Shown here one piece after another: positions 49,655-57,839 of a stretch of 64,000 bases of DNA. The notes beneath the pieces were generated by a model. It saw only the letters and a program-made list of their open reading frames with translations. It was not told the origin of the DNA and did not search any database. The DNA is from Tritrichomonas musculus. Lineage: Eukaryota; Parabasalia; Tritrichomonadida; Tritrichomonadidae. The stretch covers positions 558,001 through 622,000 of the forward strand of contig JAPFFF010000057.1 of NCBI GenBank assembly GCA_039105265.1. The letters are read 5' to 3'. How positions within the stretch are numbered: position 1 is the stretch's first letter; each line of letters begins with the position of its first letter. The position numbers and the translations under genes were made by a program.

Positions 49655-50330
49655 ATCATTTCATTGATAGATAATTCAGAATGTTCAATAGAAAAATAAA
49701 ATAATTTGATCGATAAGAAAGTTTATTTAAATTAGTGATTAATTCTTTTTAATGTGTTTCCAAAAGTATATATTTATCATAATCCAATTCATTTGTTTTA
49801 TTTTTTAGCTTGTTCTGCTTTCTTTTATACACATTCTTTTATGAAATAGAAATAAGCAATGAAAAAGGGAGCATGAGGAAATAAATATCTCCCAAATTAA
49901 ATATAGTGGCGAATGTGTATTTATTATATGCTATTTAATATTTAATATTTACTATCCAACACAGATTTCATCTTCAACTTTGCAAATTTTTTCTTGTTCA
50001 ACAATTTCGTTGTTGATGATTGAAAGATCAATTACTTCGTCGTCGTCTTGGATAACAATATCATTGAATTGGATTATGACATTTGGAGCAAATCTCTCAT
50101 TAACAACATCCATTTTAATGATATGATCTAAAAAATTTTATAAAATTTTATAAAATTTTAAAATTGAGAGAATTAAAAAAATTTCCATAAAATTTTCCTT
50201 TTCAAATTTTTTATCAAAATTTCATGACATTAATTTTGTGAGAAAAAATTTTATTATTGATTTTTGATGGAAATTTTATGACATTCTTTTATGGAAATCA
50301 TCAGAGATGACTGAATTTGTTTCTATTTAA
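49655..50330. repeat. Dispersed microprotein cassette, copy 3
   Basis: It matches copy 1 over nearly its full length, including GATAGATAATTCAGAATGTT at one end and the leader with TCATGACATTAATTTTGTGA at the other. Confidence 0.8.
49952..50113 (-). CDS. Acidic 53-residue microprotein, copy 3
   Basis: A complete ORF. It differs from copy 2 by one base, which changes Met37 to Ile. The initiator TCATTA and its spacing are the same as in the other copies. Function unknown. Confidence 0.65.
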   Translation of the reverse strand: MDVVNERFAPNVIIQFNDIVIQDDDEVIDLSIINNEIVEQEKICKVEDEICVG

Positions 50331-50808
50331 TGAATTCATTTGTTACTTTTAAATTCAAAATTGTTTCATGAATATTGAAAAAATAATTGTTCTTTGCAAA
50401 CACTTTATCATTATTGTTAATTCAAAAAACTTCATTTCAGCAATGATTACTGTTTGTGCTAAACAATTTTAAATCAATCTATCTAAAAAATCTTTAATAG
50501 CTATTAATTAAAATTCATTGATTGTTTTAAATATTTCTAAAAGTTATATTAAAATCATTGATATTACGATGACTATAGTTCTTTTTGAAAAAAGTTGCAT
50601 TAGAAATAACCATTGCCAGAGAATTCTCATCTGTTTAATAATCAATTTATTAATAAATTCTCTGAAACAGATTCTGTATCCTGAAATCAATTCATTTTTA
50701 TTTAATTTAAATTAATGATAGTAATATCAGATTGTTTTCTTTAAATCATATTTGAATTCATCCAATTATTCTCTTCTTATATGCTTACTAATTTTTTCTT
50801 TTAAGATA
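50331..50808. other. AT-rich intergenic region
   Basis: No gene is supported. The 65-codon frame at 50518 looks like low-complexity background. Confidence 0.55.
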
Positions 50809-51437
50809 TAGGGCTAGCATGAAATAATTTGGAATTTTACTTGAGAAAATAAAAATTTTTTGATTTTTCTAATCAATTTTGACAAAAATAATAAAAAAAT
50901 TTCAAAAACAAAAATTTTTCCGCAGAAATTATTAGCAATTTTGATAGAAATATTTTTTTAGCGAAAACGGTTTTCAATATAACGAATTTATTATGGCATT
51001 GTTCGAAAACGGTTTTCGATATAACGAATTTAGTCCTATCTCTTGAGAAAAAAGTACAAGCAAAATGAATAAAATTGAAATCAATTTCCCTCAAATATAA
51101 AATTCTATCGATAAAAATAATTTGTAATACGGAATTTAATTATTTCTAAATATATTGTTGCAACAATTTTCTTTTTATTTTCAAGAAAATTAATATAAAT
51201 TGCAGTTATAAAAAATATTATTAGATATTTAAATATAATTTTAAATTATGCAATCTTAATCTGATTTATAAAAAACTAAAAATTTAGTATATTCATTAAT
51301 AATATGTTAAATTAATTATTTCAAATAAATTATTATTTATTAAATACTAATAAATCCATCTCTAAGACTAACTTCATCTTGTGGATGAAAAATTTTTTTA
51401 CTTAAATGAAATTTGAATAAAAAAAATTTTTGCGTAA

Positions 51438-52184
51438 TTGAAATTTGGAATAAAATTTTTTGCTTATTTGAAAATTGAAATAAAATTTTTTGCTTATTTG
51501 AAAATTGAAATAAAATATCAAATATATAGAAATGCTGTTGAATTCATACCTTTGACTCCTGATATAATCATAGATAAATTCATGAAAATGTCGAATTCAA
51601 ATTATTATTCAGAAGAAATGATTGATTTAATATTAATAATATTAAAAAGGTTGGGAGAAATCAACAACAAGAAAATTTATTATATTTTGCATAAATTAAA
51701 CATTAATTACTATTTGTTAATTCTAGAATCAAGCAATTATCAAAAGATAAATTCAATTTATCAAATATTTATGATCAGAGTCAACATTCTTCATGAAAAC
51801 CCTATTTCTAATTTATTATGGACAAAAATTATCCAAAATTATCATAAATATCCAGCAAAAACAAAATCTATATCAATCAAGTGTTTGACATATTTGTTGA
51901 ATCCAAAAATTAATTTATCTACTCAAATAATTTTCGATTCTCAATTATTTCAAATAATTTGTGACCATTTAAATGATTTTATTTTTGAAGATATAGTGAA
52001 TCTACTTTTTATTTTACAAACTTTAATATGCTTATCTATAAATTCTCATCATGAATGTGAGCTAAGAACAAATTTATTATTATATGATATCATACCAATT
52101 CTCAAAGATATTCAATATAGTGAATTAAATGATCAATCATGTGATGCATCTATCGAAAATGTCATAAGTTTTGTCACAAAATAA
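51438..52184 (+). CDS. Armadillo/HEAT-like helical protein fragment inside the TIR element
   Basis: A 248-codon frame that starts at TTG; the first ATG is at residue 49, after coding-like residues (RNAVEFIPLTPDIIIDKF), so the gene looks 5' truncated. The first 30 residues come from a 33-base direct repeat and are probably not original coding. The rest is a run of paired amphipathic helices (EEMIDLILIILKRLGEIN, then LLWTKIIQNYHKY, then SISIKCLTYLLNPK, then VNLLFILQTLICLS) typical of armadillo-like repeat proteins of trichomonads. It lies centrally between the inverted repeats. Function unknown; possibly a captured host fragment. Confidence 0.55.
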   Translation: MKFGIKFFAYLKIEIKFFAYLKIEIKYQIYRNAVEFIPLTPDIIIDKFMKMSNSNYYSEEMIDLILIILKRLGEINNKKIYYILHKLNINYYLLILESSNYQKINSIYQIFMIRVNILHENPISNLLWTKIIQNYHKYPAKTKSISIKCLTYLLNPKINLSTQIIFDSQLFQIICDHLNDFIFEDIVNLLFILQTLICLSINSHHECELRTNLLLYDIIPILKDIQYSELNDQSCDASIENVISFVTK

Positions 52185-52370
52185 ATATAAAAACTCTTTA
52201 AAGGACAAGTGAAAATTATGATCATAATTATTTTTATCAAAATTAATTAAAATTTTCTTTTTCTTTTATTTTTTTATTCAATATTTTTTTTTATTTTTAA
52301 ATTTTTTTTCACATGATTTAATTGTTTTTGCTCAAAATTTTTTTCAAATTAATACAGGTTAATACTTTAG
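52185..52370. other. Right spacer inside the TIR element
   Basis: T-rich non-coding DNA after the cargo stop codon and before the right inverted arm. Confidence 0.5.
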
Positions 52371-52670
52371 ACCAAAAACCGTTTTCGCAAAAAATTTTTT
52401 TTGTGAAAAATTGATCACAATTTCTGCGGTAAAATTTTATTTATGGAAAAATTAATTTTTTTTTGGAAAAAATGCACACAATAATAATTTTTTTGATCGA
52501 AGCTAATTCGGAATAGATTTTTTTATCAAATGATTTGCTAATTATTTCGTGCTAGCCCTATAGGAAAATTTTTTTTTCTAATATGGATATCACATATTTT
52601 ATTTAGCAATTTATTAAAAATATTCGTTATCATTATCTTCATTTTCAATAAATTGGTGAAACTCTCTCTG

Positions 52671-53348
52671 TTATTCTCTATATAATTCTAGAATGTTCTT
52701 CTTTTCTATGTTATCGATTGCTGCTTTTTGGTCGCTTTCTTGTTCTGACTTTTGCTCCAGTTTTTCAAGTATTGAAATAGAAAGAGGCTTGTTTACTTCT
52801 GCCTGTTTTGGGTCTGGCTGCACTGTATCGTCCTTCTTTGGCTTTGTGGTTGGCACTGATATCATCGAGTTAAAGGCTTGAACGGCGGCATCTTGCTTCG
52901 ATACTTTTTGGCGCCTTATTTTTATCAGCTTCTTTTTGTGCTTTTTGCGAGACTCGCCGGCCTTGCTGGCTGATCCGTGCTGAGGTGATTTATCGCCCTT
53001 GTATGCATCCTCGTCTTCTTGCTGCCCCAATTCATTTGCTGCTGGCTGACCGTCATTTTCCCTGCTCTCCTCTTCCTCCTGGCAGTCCTCCGCCTGCTGC
53101 ATTTCTTCATCCTCTTGACAATCATTAGCTTGCTGCACGTCTTCCTCTTCTTGATGATCACCAACCTCCTGAACGTCTTCTTCCTCTTGATTATCATCTA
53201 CTTGATGAGTTTCTTCTTCCTCTTGATGATCATCTGAGTTTTGTTGCTCAGAATGATTGTATTCTTTCTGGCAGTTTTCTTTCTCTGAATCTGTAGACTC
53301 TTCATATTGGCGAGCAGTGAATTTTCCTGGAACAAACAAGCTCTGCAT
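52671..53348 (-). CDS. Acidic repeat protein with basic centre
   Basis: A 225-residue protein from the ATG at 53348. Residues 30-105 are tandem acidic units of about 12 residues, variants of DHQEEEDVQQAND. A basic stretch follows (KKHKKKLIKIRRQKVSKQ), then an ordered C-terminal region with PLSISILEKLEQKSEQESDQ, predicted coiled coil. The DNA is richer in GC than its surroundings. There is no signal or membrane segment. It could be a nuclear chaperone-like or scaffold protein, but the family is not recognised. A tRNA-like sequence ends about 20 bases upstream of the ATG on the same strand. Confidence 0.75.
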   Translation of the reverse strand: MQSLFVPGKFTARQYEESTDSEKENCQKEYNHSEQQNSDDHQEEEETHQVDDNQEEEDVQEVGDHQEEEDVQQANDCQEDEEMQQAEDCQEEEESRENDGQPAANELGQQEDEDAYKGDKSPQHGSASKAGESRKKHKKKLIKIRRQKVSKQDAAVQAFNSMISVPTTKPKKDDTVQPDPKQAEVNKPLSISILEKLEQKSEQESDQKAAIDNIEKKNILELYRE

Positions 53349-53368
53349 CCTTCTGTATTGTTCTTCAC

Positions 53369-53441
53369 GCTCTGCGGGGGGATTCGAACCGCCGAACTTG
53401 AGTTATTGAGTCTCACGCAATACCCACTATGTCACGCAGAC
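53369..53441 (-). tRNA. tRNA-like gene, degenerate, isotype unclear
   Basis: Canonical positions are all in place: T8, A14, GG18-19, A21, TTC54-56 and A58, with box A TGACATAGTGG and box B GGTTCGAATCC. The loop CTCAATA would give anticodon CAA (Leu), but the variable loop is short, unlike Leu tRNAs. Mismatches occur at 1-72, 10-25, 13-22, 31-39 and 51-63. It may be a tRNA pseudogene, or an internal Pol III promoter reused next to a protein gene. Confidence 0.5.
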
Positions 53442-53734
53442 TCTCAAAAAGTTTTCTCTTTTTTCTATAATAAAAAAAATCCTGACGATAATGTGTTTGT
53501 TCAAAAAAATTTTTCGATAATTCTATGAGTTGACTCAAAAATAAATTGATAGAAATATTTTATCGATATAGATATCTTGTTAAATAATTGATAATTCAAA
53601 TAATAATTTATATATTTAAATAAAAAATTAAAACTTTATTATTATTTATGTTTAAAATTCTAAAAAATGCTAATTTTTGTAAGAAAAAAGATTTTCAAAG
53701 ATATTAAAACTAACGTATATTATTTCATCAATAA

Positions 53735-54808
53735 ATGCAAATTCATGAATACATTGATAAAATGAAAAAAATCCATCAAAATCTTCTTGAATATTTAGAA
53801 GATGGATCTAAAGAAGAAGAATATCAAAATTTATTGACACTTATCGATGAAAATCATATCCGCGATTTGAATTCTGAATTAAAAAATTTTCTTCATTTAA
53901 TTGTTAGTATATCCAATGATCATTATCGAACTCCTGATTTTTTCGGTAAAATTGAGCAGCTAATTTTGCAATTTAAAGACGAAATCTCCCAAAATTTCAC
54001 GAATTTTCAAATTTTCAAGATTTTTAAGAGAAACAAAAGGATTCTTCTCTTTTTAATTGAGCAAAAATTATTTGAATTCAATGAATCAATTGCCCAACTT
54101 GTTAAACAAAAAGAATCAGACAATTTCATCAAATATTTCTATCCTGAATTAAAAGATTTCATTCAAATTCAAAATAAGGAAATCGAATCATTTGAAGAAA
54201 AGCGAAAAGAAGGCGAAAATGACGACAACGAAATATTCAAATTGATTCGAAATGATTTAATTGAAGAGTTTATTATTTATATTAATAAAAATAATTTCTC
54301 TCTTTCAAAACCAATTGAACCATCAATTTTTGAAACACACACTTCTTTGCTTGATAAAAATATAACGTTTGCTAAATATGCTGCTTTCTTTGGATCATTT
54401 CAAATATTCAAGTATTTATATTTTAATCATTTCTATCAAATGAATACAAATATATGGATTTATGCAATTCATGGTCAAAATCAAGAAATTTTTCAGTTTT
54501 TGATTGATAAAAAAATTACTCCACAAGAAAGTGGTTATGAAAACTGTGTAATTGAGTCAATAAAATGTCATCATGTTGATGTTACAAATTATTTAATAAA
54601 TAATTATGTTCAGTTCAACATAGAGAAAGAAGAGAAGATTGTTTCATCAATTCTTAAATATAGAAACTATTCATACTTCCCTGATCAATTGAATGACAAT
54701 GTATTCTTTTATTTGTGCAAGTATTGTTACTTTAATCTTGTTGATATTATCTTGAAGAAGAAGGACATTGACGTCAATAAAATAATTGCAACGGAAACAA
54801 TTATTTAA
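53735..54808 (+). CDS. DUF3447/ankyrin protein, first part of an ankyrin-LRR locus
   Basis: It starts at the ATG at 53735, preceded by TCATCAATAA. Residues 1-190 are the same helical N-terminal region as in the gene at 41518 (MQIHEYIDKMKKIHQNLLEY). Ankyrin-like units follow, such as TFAKYAAFFGSFQIFKYLYF and DNVFFYLCKYCYFNLVDIIL. The frame stops after IATETII at 54806, in the middle of a repeat. The next ankyrin unit follows at 54882 and an ankyrin-to-LRR frame at 55101, so this may be the 5' part of one larger gene. Intracellular scaffold by family. Confidence 0.75.
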   Translation: MQIHEYIDKMKKIHQNLLEYLEDGSKEEEYQNLLTLIDENHIRDLNSELKNFLHLIVSISNDHYRTPDFFGKIEQLILQFKDEISQNFTNFQIFKIFKRNKRILLFLIEQKLFEFNESIAQLVKQKESDNFIKYFYPELKDFIQIQNKEIESFEEKRKEGENDDNEIFKLIRNDLIEEFIIYINKNNFSLSKPIEPSIFETHTSLLDKNITFAKYAAFFGSFQIFKYLYFNHFYQMNTNIWIYAIHGQNQEIFQFLIDKKITPQESGYENCVIESIKCHHVDVTNYLINNYVQFNIEKEEKIVSSILKYRNYSYFPDQLNDNVFFYLCKYCYFNLVDIILKKKDIDVNKIIATETII

Positions 54809-54881
54809 AGCAAAACATTTTTTTTTATGCAATTTTAAAAAATGATTTTAAATGAAATTTTTGGTTTAATTGTTTCAAATG

Positions 54882-54980
54882 ACAGCTTTACATATTTCTA
54901 TTTACAAAGAAAATGTTGATATTGTTAAACTTCTATTAGATCAGCCAGATATTGATGTCAATATGAAAGGATCAATTTAA
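54882..54980 (+). pseudogene. Isolated ankyrin unit between two frames
   Basis: It reads TALHISIYKENVDIVKLLL, then DIDVN, and stops at 54978-54980. It is flanked by AT-rich gaps of about 75 and 120 bases without splice consensus. It is the expected next repeat of the preceding ankyrin gene. Confidence 0.65.
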
Positions 54981-55100
54981 AAAAATATTTTTTGTTTGTT
55001 ATGTTTCTTTTTATATTTTATTTTCATAAAGTTTCAGCAAGAAATAATATTGAAATATCAATTTGACAAATAATTTTTAATTAATAAAATTATATAATTA

Positions 55101-56837
55101 TTATTTATTAACATATCTCCTTTACAAATGGCTGTTGATGTTGGAAATGATGATATTTTCAATTTTTTGTTAGGGCATAAATTGATTCAATTTGGCGAAT
55201 ATACTTTTCGTTTTTGTAAAAAGCTTACAGAAATTACAATTCCATCAACAGTGACCAAAATTGGAAGCAATGCCTTCTATTCATGTTATAATTTGGAACG
55301 TGTTATAATTCCAAATTCAGTAACAATAATTGGAAGTTCTGCTTTTTATTCATGTTTCAAACTTGCAGAATTAAAAATACCTGATTCTGTTCAAAAAATC
55401 GGAGAAAAAGCATTTTTTCAATGCTCATCACTTACTGAAATTGATCTTCCATTATCATTCACGAAAGATGCACTTCCGGCAGGAATTTTTATGAAATGCA
55501 GTTCATTAAAAAAGTTTAATATTCCGAATTCGATTGAAATAATTAAGAGTGATGCTTTTAAGGGTTGTTCATCATTGACACGAATTGAAGTTCCTTCTTC
55601 AGTAACATCAATTGAAAGTGGTGCTTTTTCGGAATGTTCTTCACTTGCCGAAATAATGAATAATTCATCAATAACAATCATTAATGACAATGTTTTTGCT
55701 GATTGCTCTTCATTGAAGGAAATAACCATTCCTTCTTCAGTTGTTACAATTGGCAAATATGCATTTGAAAGTTGCACTTCACTTGAAAAGATTAACATTC
55801 CTTCATCAGTAACAGTGATTGATGAAGGTGCATTTAGCAATTGCAAGTCATTGAATGAAATAACAATTCCAGAATCAGTTGTTACAATTGGTAAAGGTGC
55901 GTTTGTTGAATGTATTTCGCTTAAAAAGATAATTATTCCTTCATCAGTAACTGTGATTAATGATCAAGCATTTGAACGATGCAGGTCATTGAAAGAAATA
56001 ATAATTCCAGAGTCAGTTACACTTCTTGGCTCTTTTTTATTTAGTAGTTGTGATTCACTTACGGATGTTTCAATTCCGTCTTCTGTGACTGAAATCAAAT
56101 ACGGATGTTTTTCGAGATGCAAGTCAATCAAAGAATTAATAATTCCTTCTTCTGCTACCAGAATTGGTGATTATGCTTTCAAAGGATGCAAATCATTAAC
56201 AAAAATATCAATCCTTTCAGAACTAAAAAAAATTAATGAAGAAGCATTTATAGAATGCAAATCATTGACAGAAATAAACCTTCCTTCTTCTCTAGTGGTA
56301 ATTTGTGAAAAAGCTTTTTATAAATGTAAATCGCTTGTTGAAATTGATATTCCATCATCTGTTAATCGCATTGGAAAAAGCGCTTTTGCTGCTTGTACTT
56401 CATTAAAAAGAGTGACACTTCCATCTTCATTGAAAACAATCGAGAACGCAACATTCAAAGAGTGTTCATCTTTATTGAGCATTTCTATTCCAAGTTCTGT
56501 AACTGAAATTGGACAGTATGCTTTCAATCATTGTACAAGTCTCACACATGTTGATATTCCAAATTCAGTAAATAGAATCGCTGAATATGCATTCGGTGAA
56601 TGCGAAAGTTTGACTGAAGTTGAAATTCCAAATTCGCTTAAAAAAATTTGTAATCACTCATTTAGAGAATGCAGTTCATTAAAGAAAGTGACAATTCCAG
56701 ATTCTGTCAAAGAAATTGGTACATTTGCTTTCAAATTGTGTTCATCATTGAAGGAAATCGTAATTCCTAAATCAGTGAAATCAATTGGAAATGGAGCTTT
56801 TGATTATTGTCCTGCAAAAATTATAAGGAACAAATAA
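55101..56837 (+). CDS. Ankyrin-to-BspA LRR_5 protein
   Basis: The first ATG is at 55128, but coding-like text (ISPLQMAVDVGNDDIFNFLL, an ankyrin helix pair) begins upstream of it, so 55128 is probably not the original start. After GHKLIQFGEYTF the sequence switches directly to LRR_5: about 23 units of FKGCSSLTRIEVPSSVTSIE type to the C-terminal PAKIIRNK. The repeats are regular at 23 residues, with some units lacking residues. No signal or membrane segment. The locus 53735-56837 looks like one ankyrin-LRR fusion gene with two non-coding interruptions; whether it is expressed as one product is unknown. Confidence 0.75.
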   Translation, partial: LFINISPLQMAVDVGNDDIFNFLLGHKLIQFGEYTFRFCKKLTEITIPSTVTKIGSNAFYSCYNLERVIIPNSVTIIGSSAFYSCFKLAELKIPDSVQKIGEKAFFQCSSLTEIDLPLSFTKDALPAGIFMKCSSLKKFNIPNSIEIIKSDAFKGCSSLTRIEVPSSVTSIESGAFSECSSLAEIMNNSSITIINDNVFADCSSLKEITIPSSVVTIGKYAFESCTSLEKINIPSSVTVIDEGAFSNCKSLNEITIPESVVTIGKGAFVECISLKKIIIPSSVTVINDQAFERCRSLKEIIIPESVTLLGSFLFSSCDSLTDVSIPSSVTEIKYGCFSRCKSIKELIIPSSATRIGDYAFKGCKSLTKISILSELKKINEEAFIECKSLTEINLPSSLVVICEKAFYKCKSLVEIDIPSSVNRIGKSAFAACTSLKRVTLPSSLKTIENATFKECSSLLSISIPSSVTEIGQYAFNHCTSLTHVDIPNSVNRIAEYAFGECESLTEVEIPNSLKKICNHSFRECSSLKKVTIPDSVKEIGTFAFKLCSSLKEIVIPKSVKSIGNGAFDYCPAKIIRNK

Positions 56838-57839
56838 TGGAAAACAACTTTGAGAATGAAATTTCAAATAAAAAAAATAATATTTCTACTTATATAAATG
56901 CAAACAGTTGATTATTTAAAATAAATTTTATCTTTTTTTTTTTTAATCTTTATTTTTTTTAGTATAGAAATCACATGTAGTTTTCTGTTAAGATTTCTAG
57001 ACAAAAAATTGTCTACTTTCCAAATTGAATTAAAAAATCAATCAGCAAACAATTAAGATATTTTAAGAATTAACTTTTTAAATTTAAAATTTTCAAAATT
57101 TTCATTCAATTTGTATAATTTATTTTGGTTCTCTGTTTTACAACTTTTTGAGTATTTTATTAACTCAAAAAGTTGTACCTAGGGAATTAAATAATTTCCA
57201 AAATGAAACTTCTGTTTGCGATGTTTCAATTTTTCAATGTTTTTATTATTTCTTTTCAATTAAAAATTTTGAAAATTTTCCATTAATGTAATCAAAGAAT
57301 AAAGGCTTTGAAAGCACTTCGCGGCGTTTTTTTAGTTTTAATTAATATAGAATTTATATTTTTTTGATATTTGATTCGACCATTTTCTGATTGATTTGAA
57401 TCTTCATTAGCCTTTAAATACATCAATGCAAAATGAACAACGTTGAAGAATGAATTCTATGGGAACCACTTGATGAACAATTCAAGCAACTTAAAATGCA
57501 TAATGAACACTTGTTTGCATTTTAAATTGAACAGCAGCAACAAATGAACAAATTTACTTTTCGTCTTTTAGATAGGACGAAGATTTAGTAATATTGAAAT
57601 CGAATAAATATATTCTTGCTTTGGATTAATTTCATTTTTAATTTGAAATTTCAATAATATCAAAAATTATTGATATTGATATTATAATCAATTTTATTCC
57701 ATTAATTCAGATCATTTGATTCGTAGATTTTCCAAGATTTTAAATGTTGAAACATATATGAATCATGATCGATGCATTAAAACTTAAATTAAAAAAAAAA
57801 AAAAAGAATAAGTAAAATGCATTATTTTATTGAATATGA
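56838..57839. other. Intergenic region between convergent genes
   Basis: No gene is supported. A T-run lies at about 56933-56944 (beyond the plus-strand LRR gene) and a 15-base A-run at 57791-57805 (beyond the minus-strand kinase-LRR gene). Confidence 0.65.

Larger units (their letters stand above)
50809..52560. mobile_element. 1.75-kb TIR element carrying an armadillo-like gene fragment
   Basis: Both ends start TAGGGCTAGCA(T/C)GAAATAATT in inverted orientation, with TA outside each. Diverged inverted similarity continues inward for about 190 bases, sharing CCGCAGAAATT and GCGAAAACGGTTTT. The left arm repeats GAAAACGGTTTTC plus ATATAACGAATTTA twice. The centre holds a 248-codon frame that is not a transposase. 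The symmetry and TA flanks support a transposon-like unit, with the gene as cargo. Confidence 0.65.

Noticed and set aside
50518-50715. 65-codon plus-strand frame
   Set aside because: Composition is like the surrounding AT background and no family is visible.
54806-55110. Spliceosomal introns in the ankyrin-LRR locus
   Set aside because: No GTATGT-like donor and no ACTAAC...ACACAG-like acceptor could be found in either gap.
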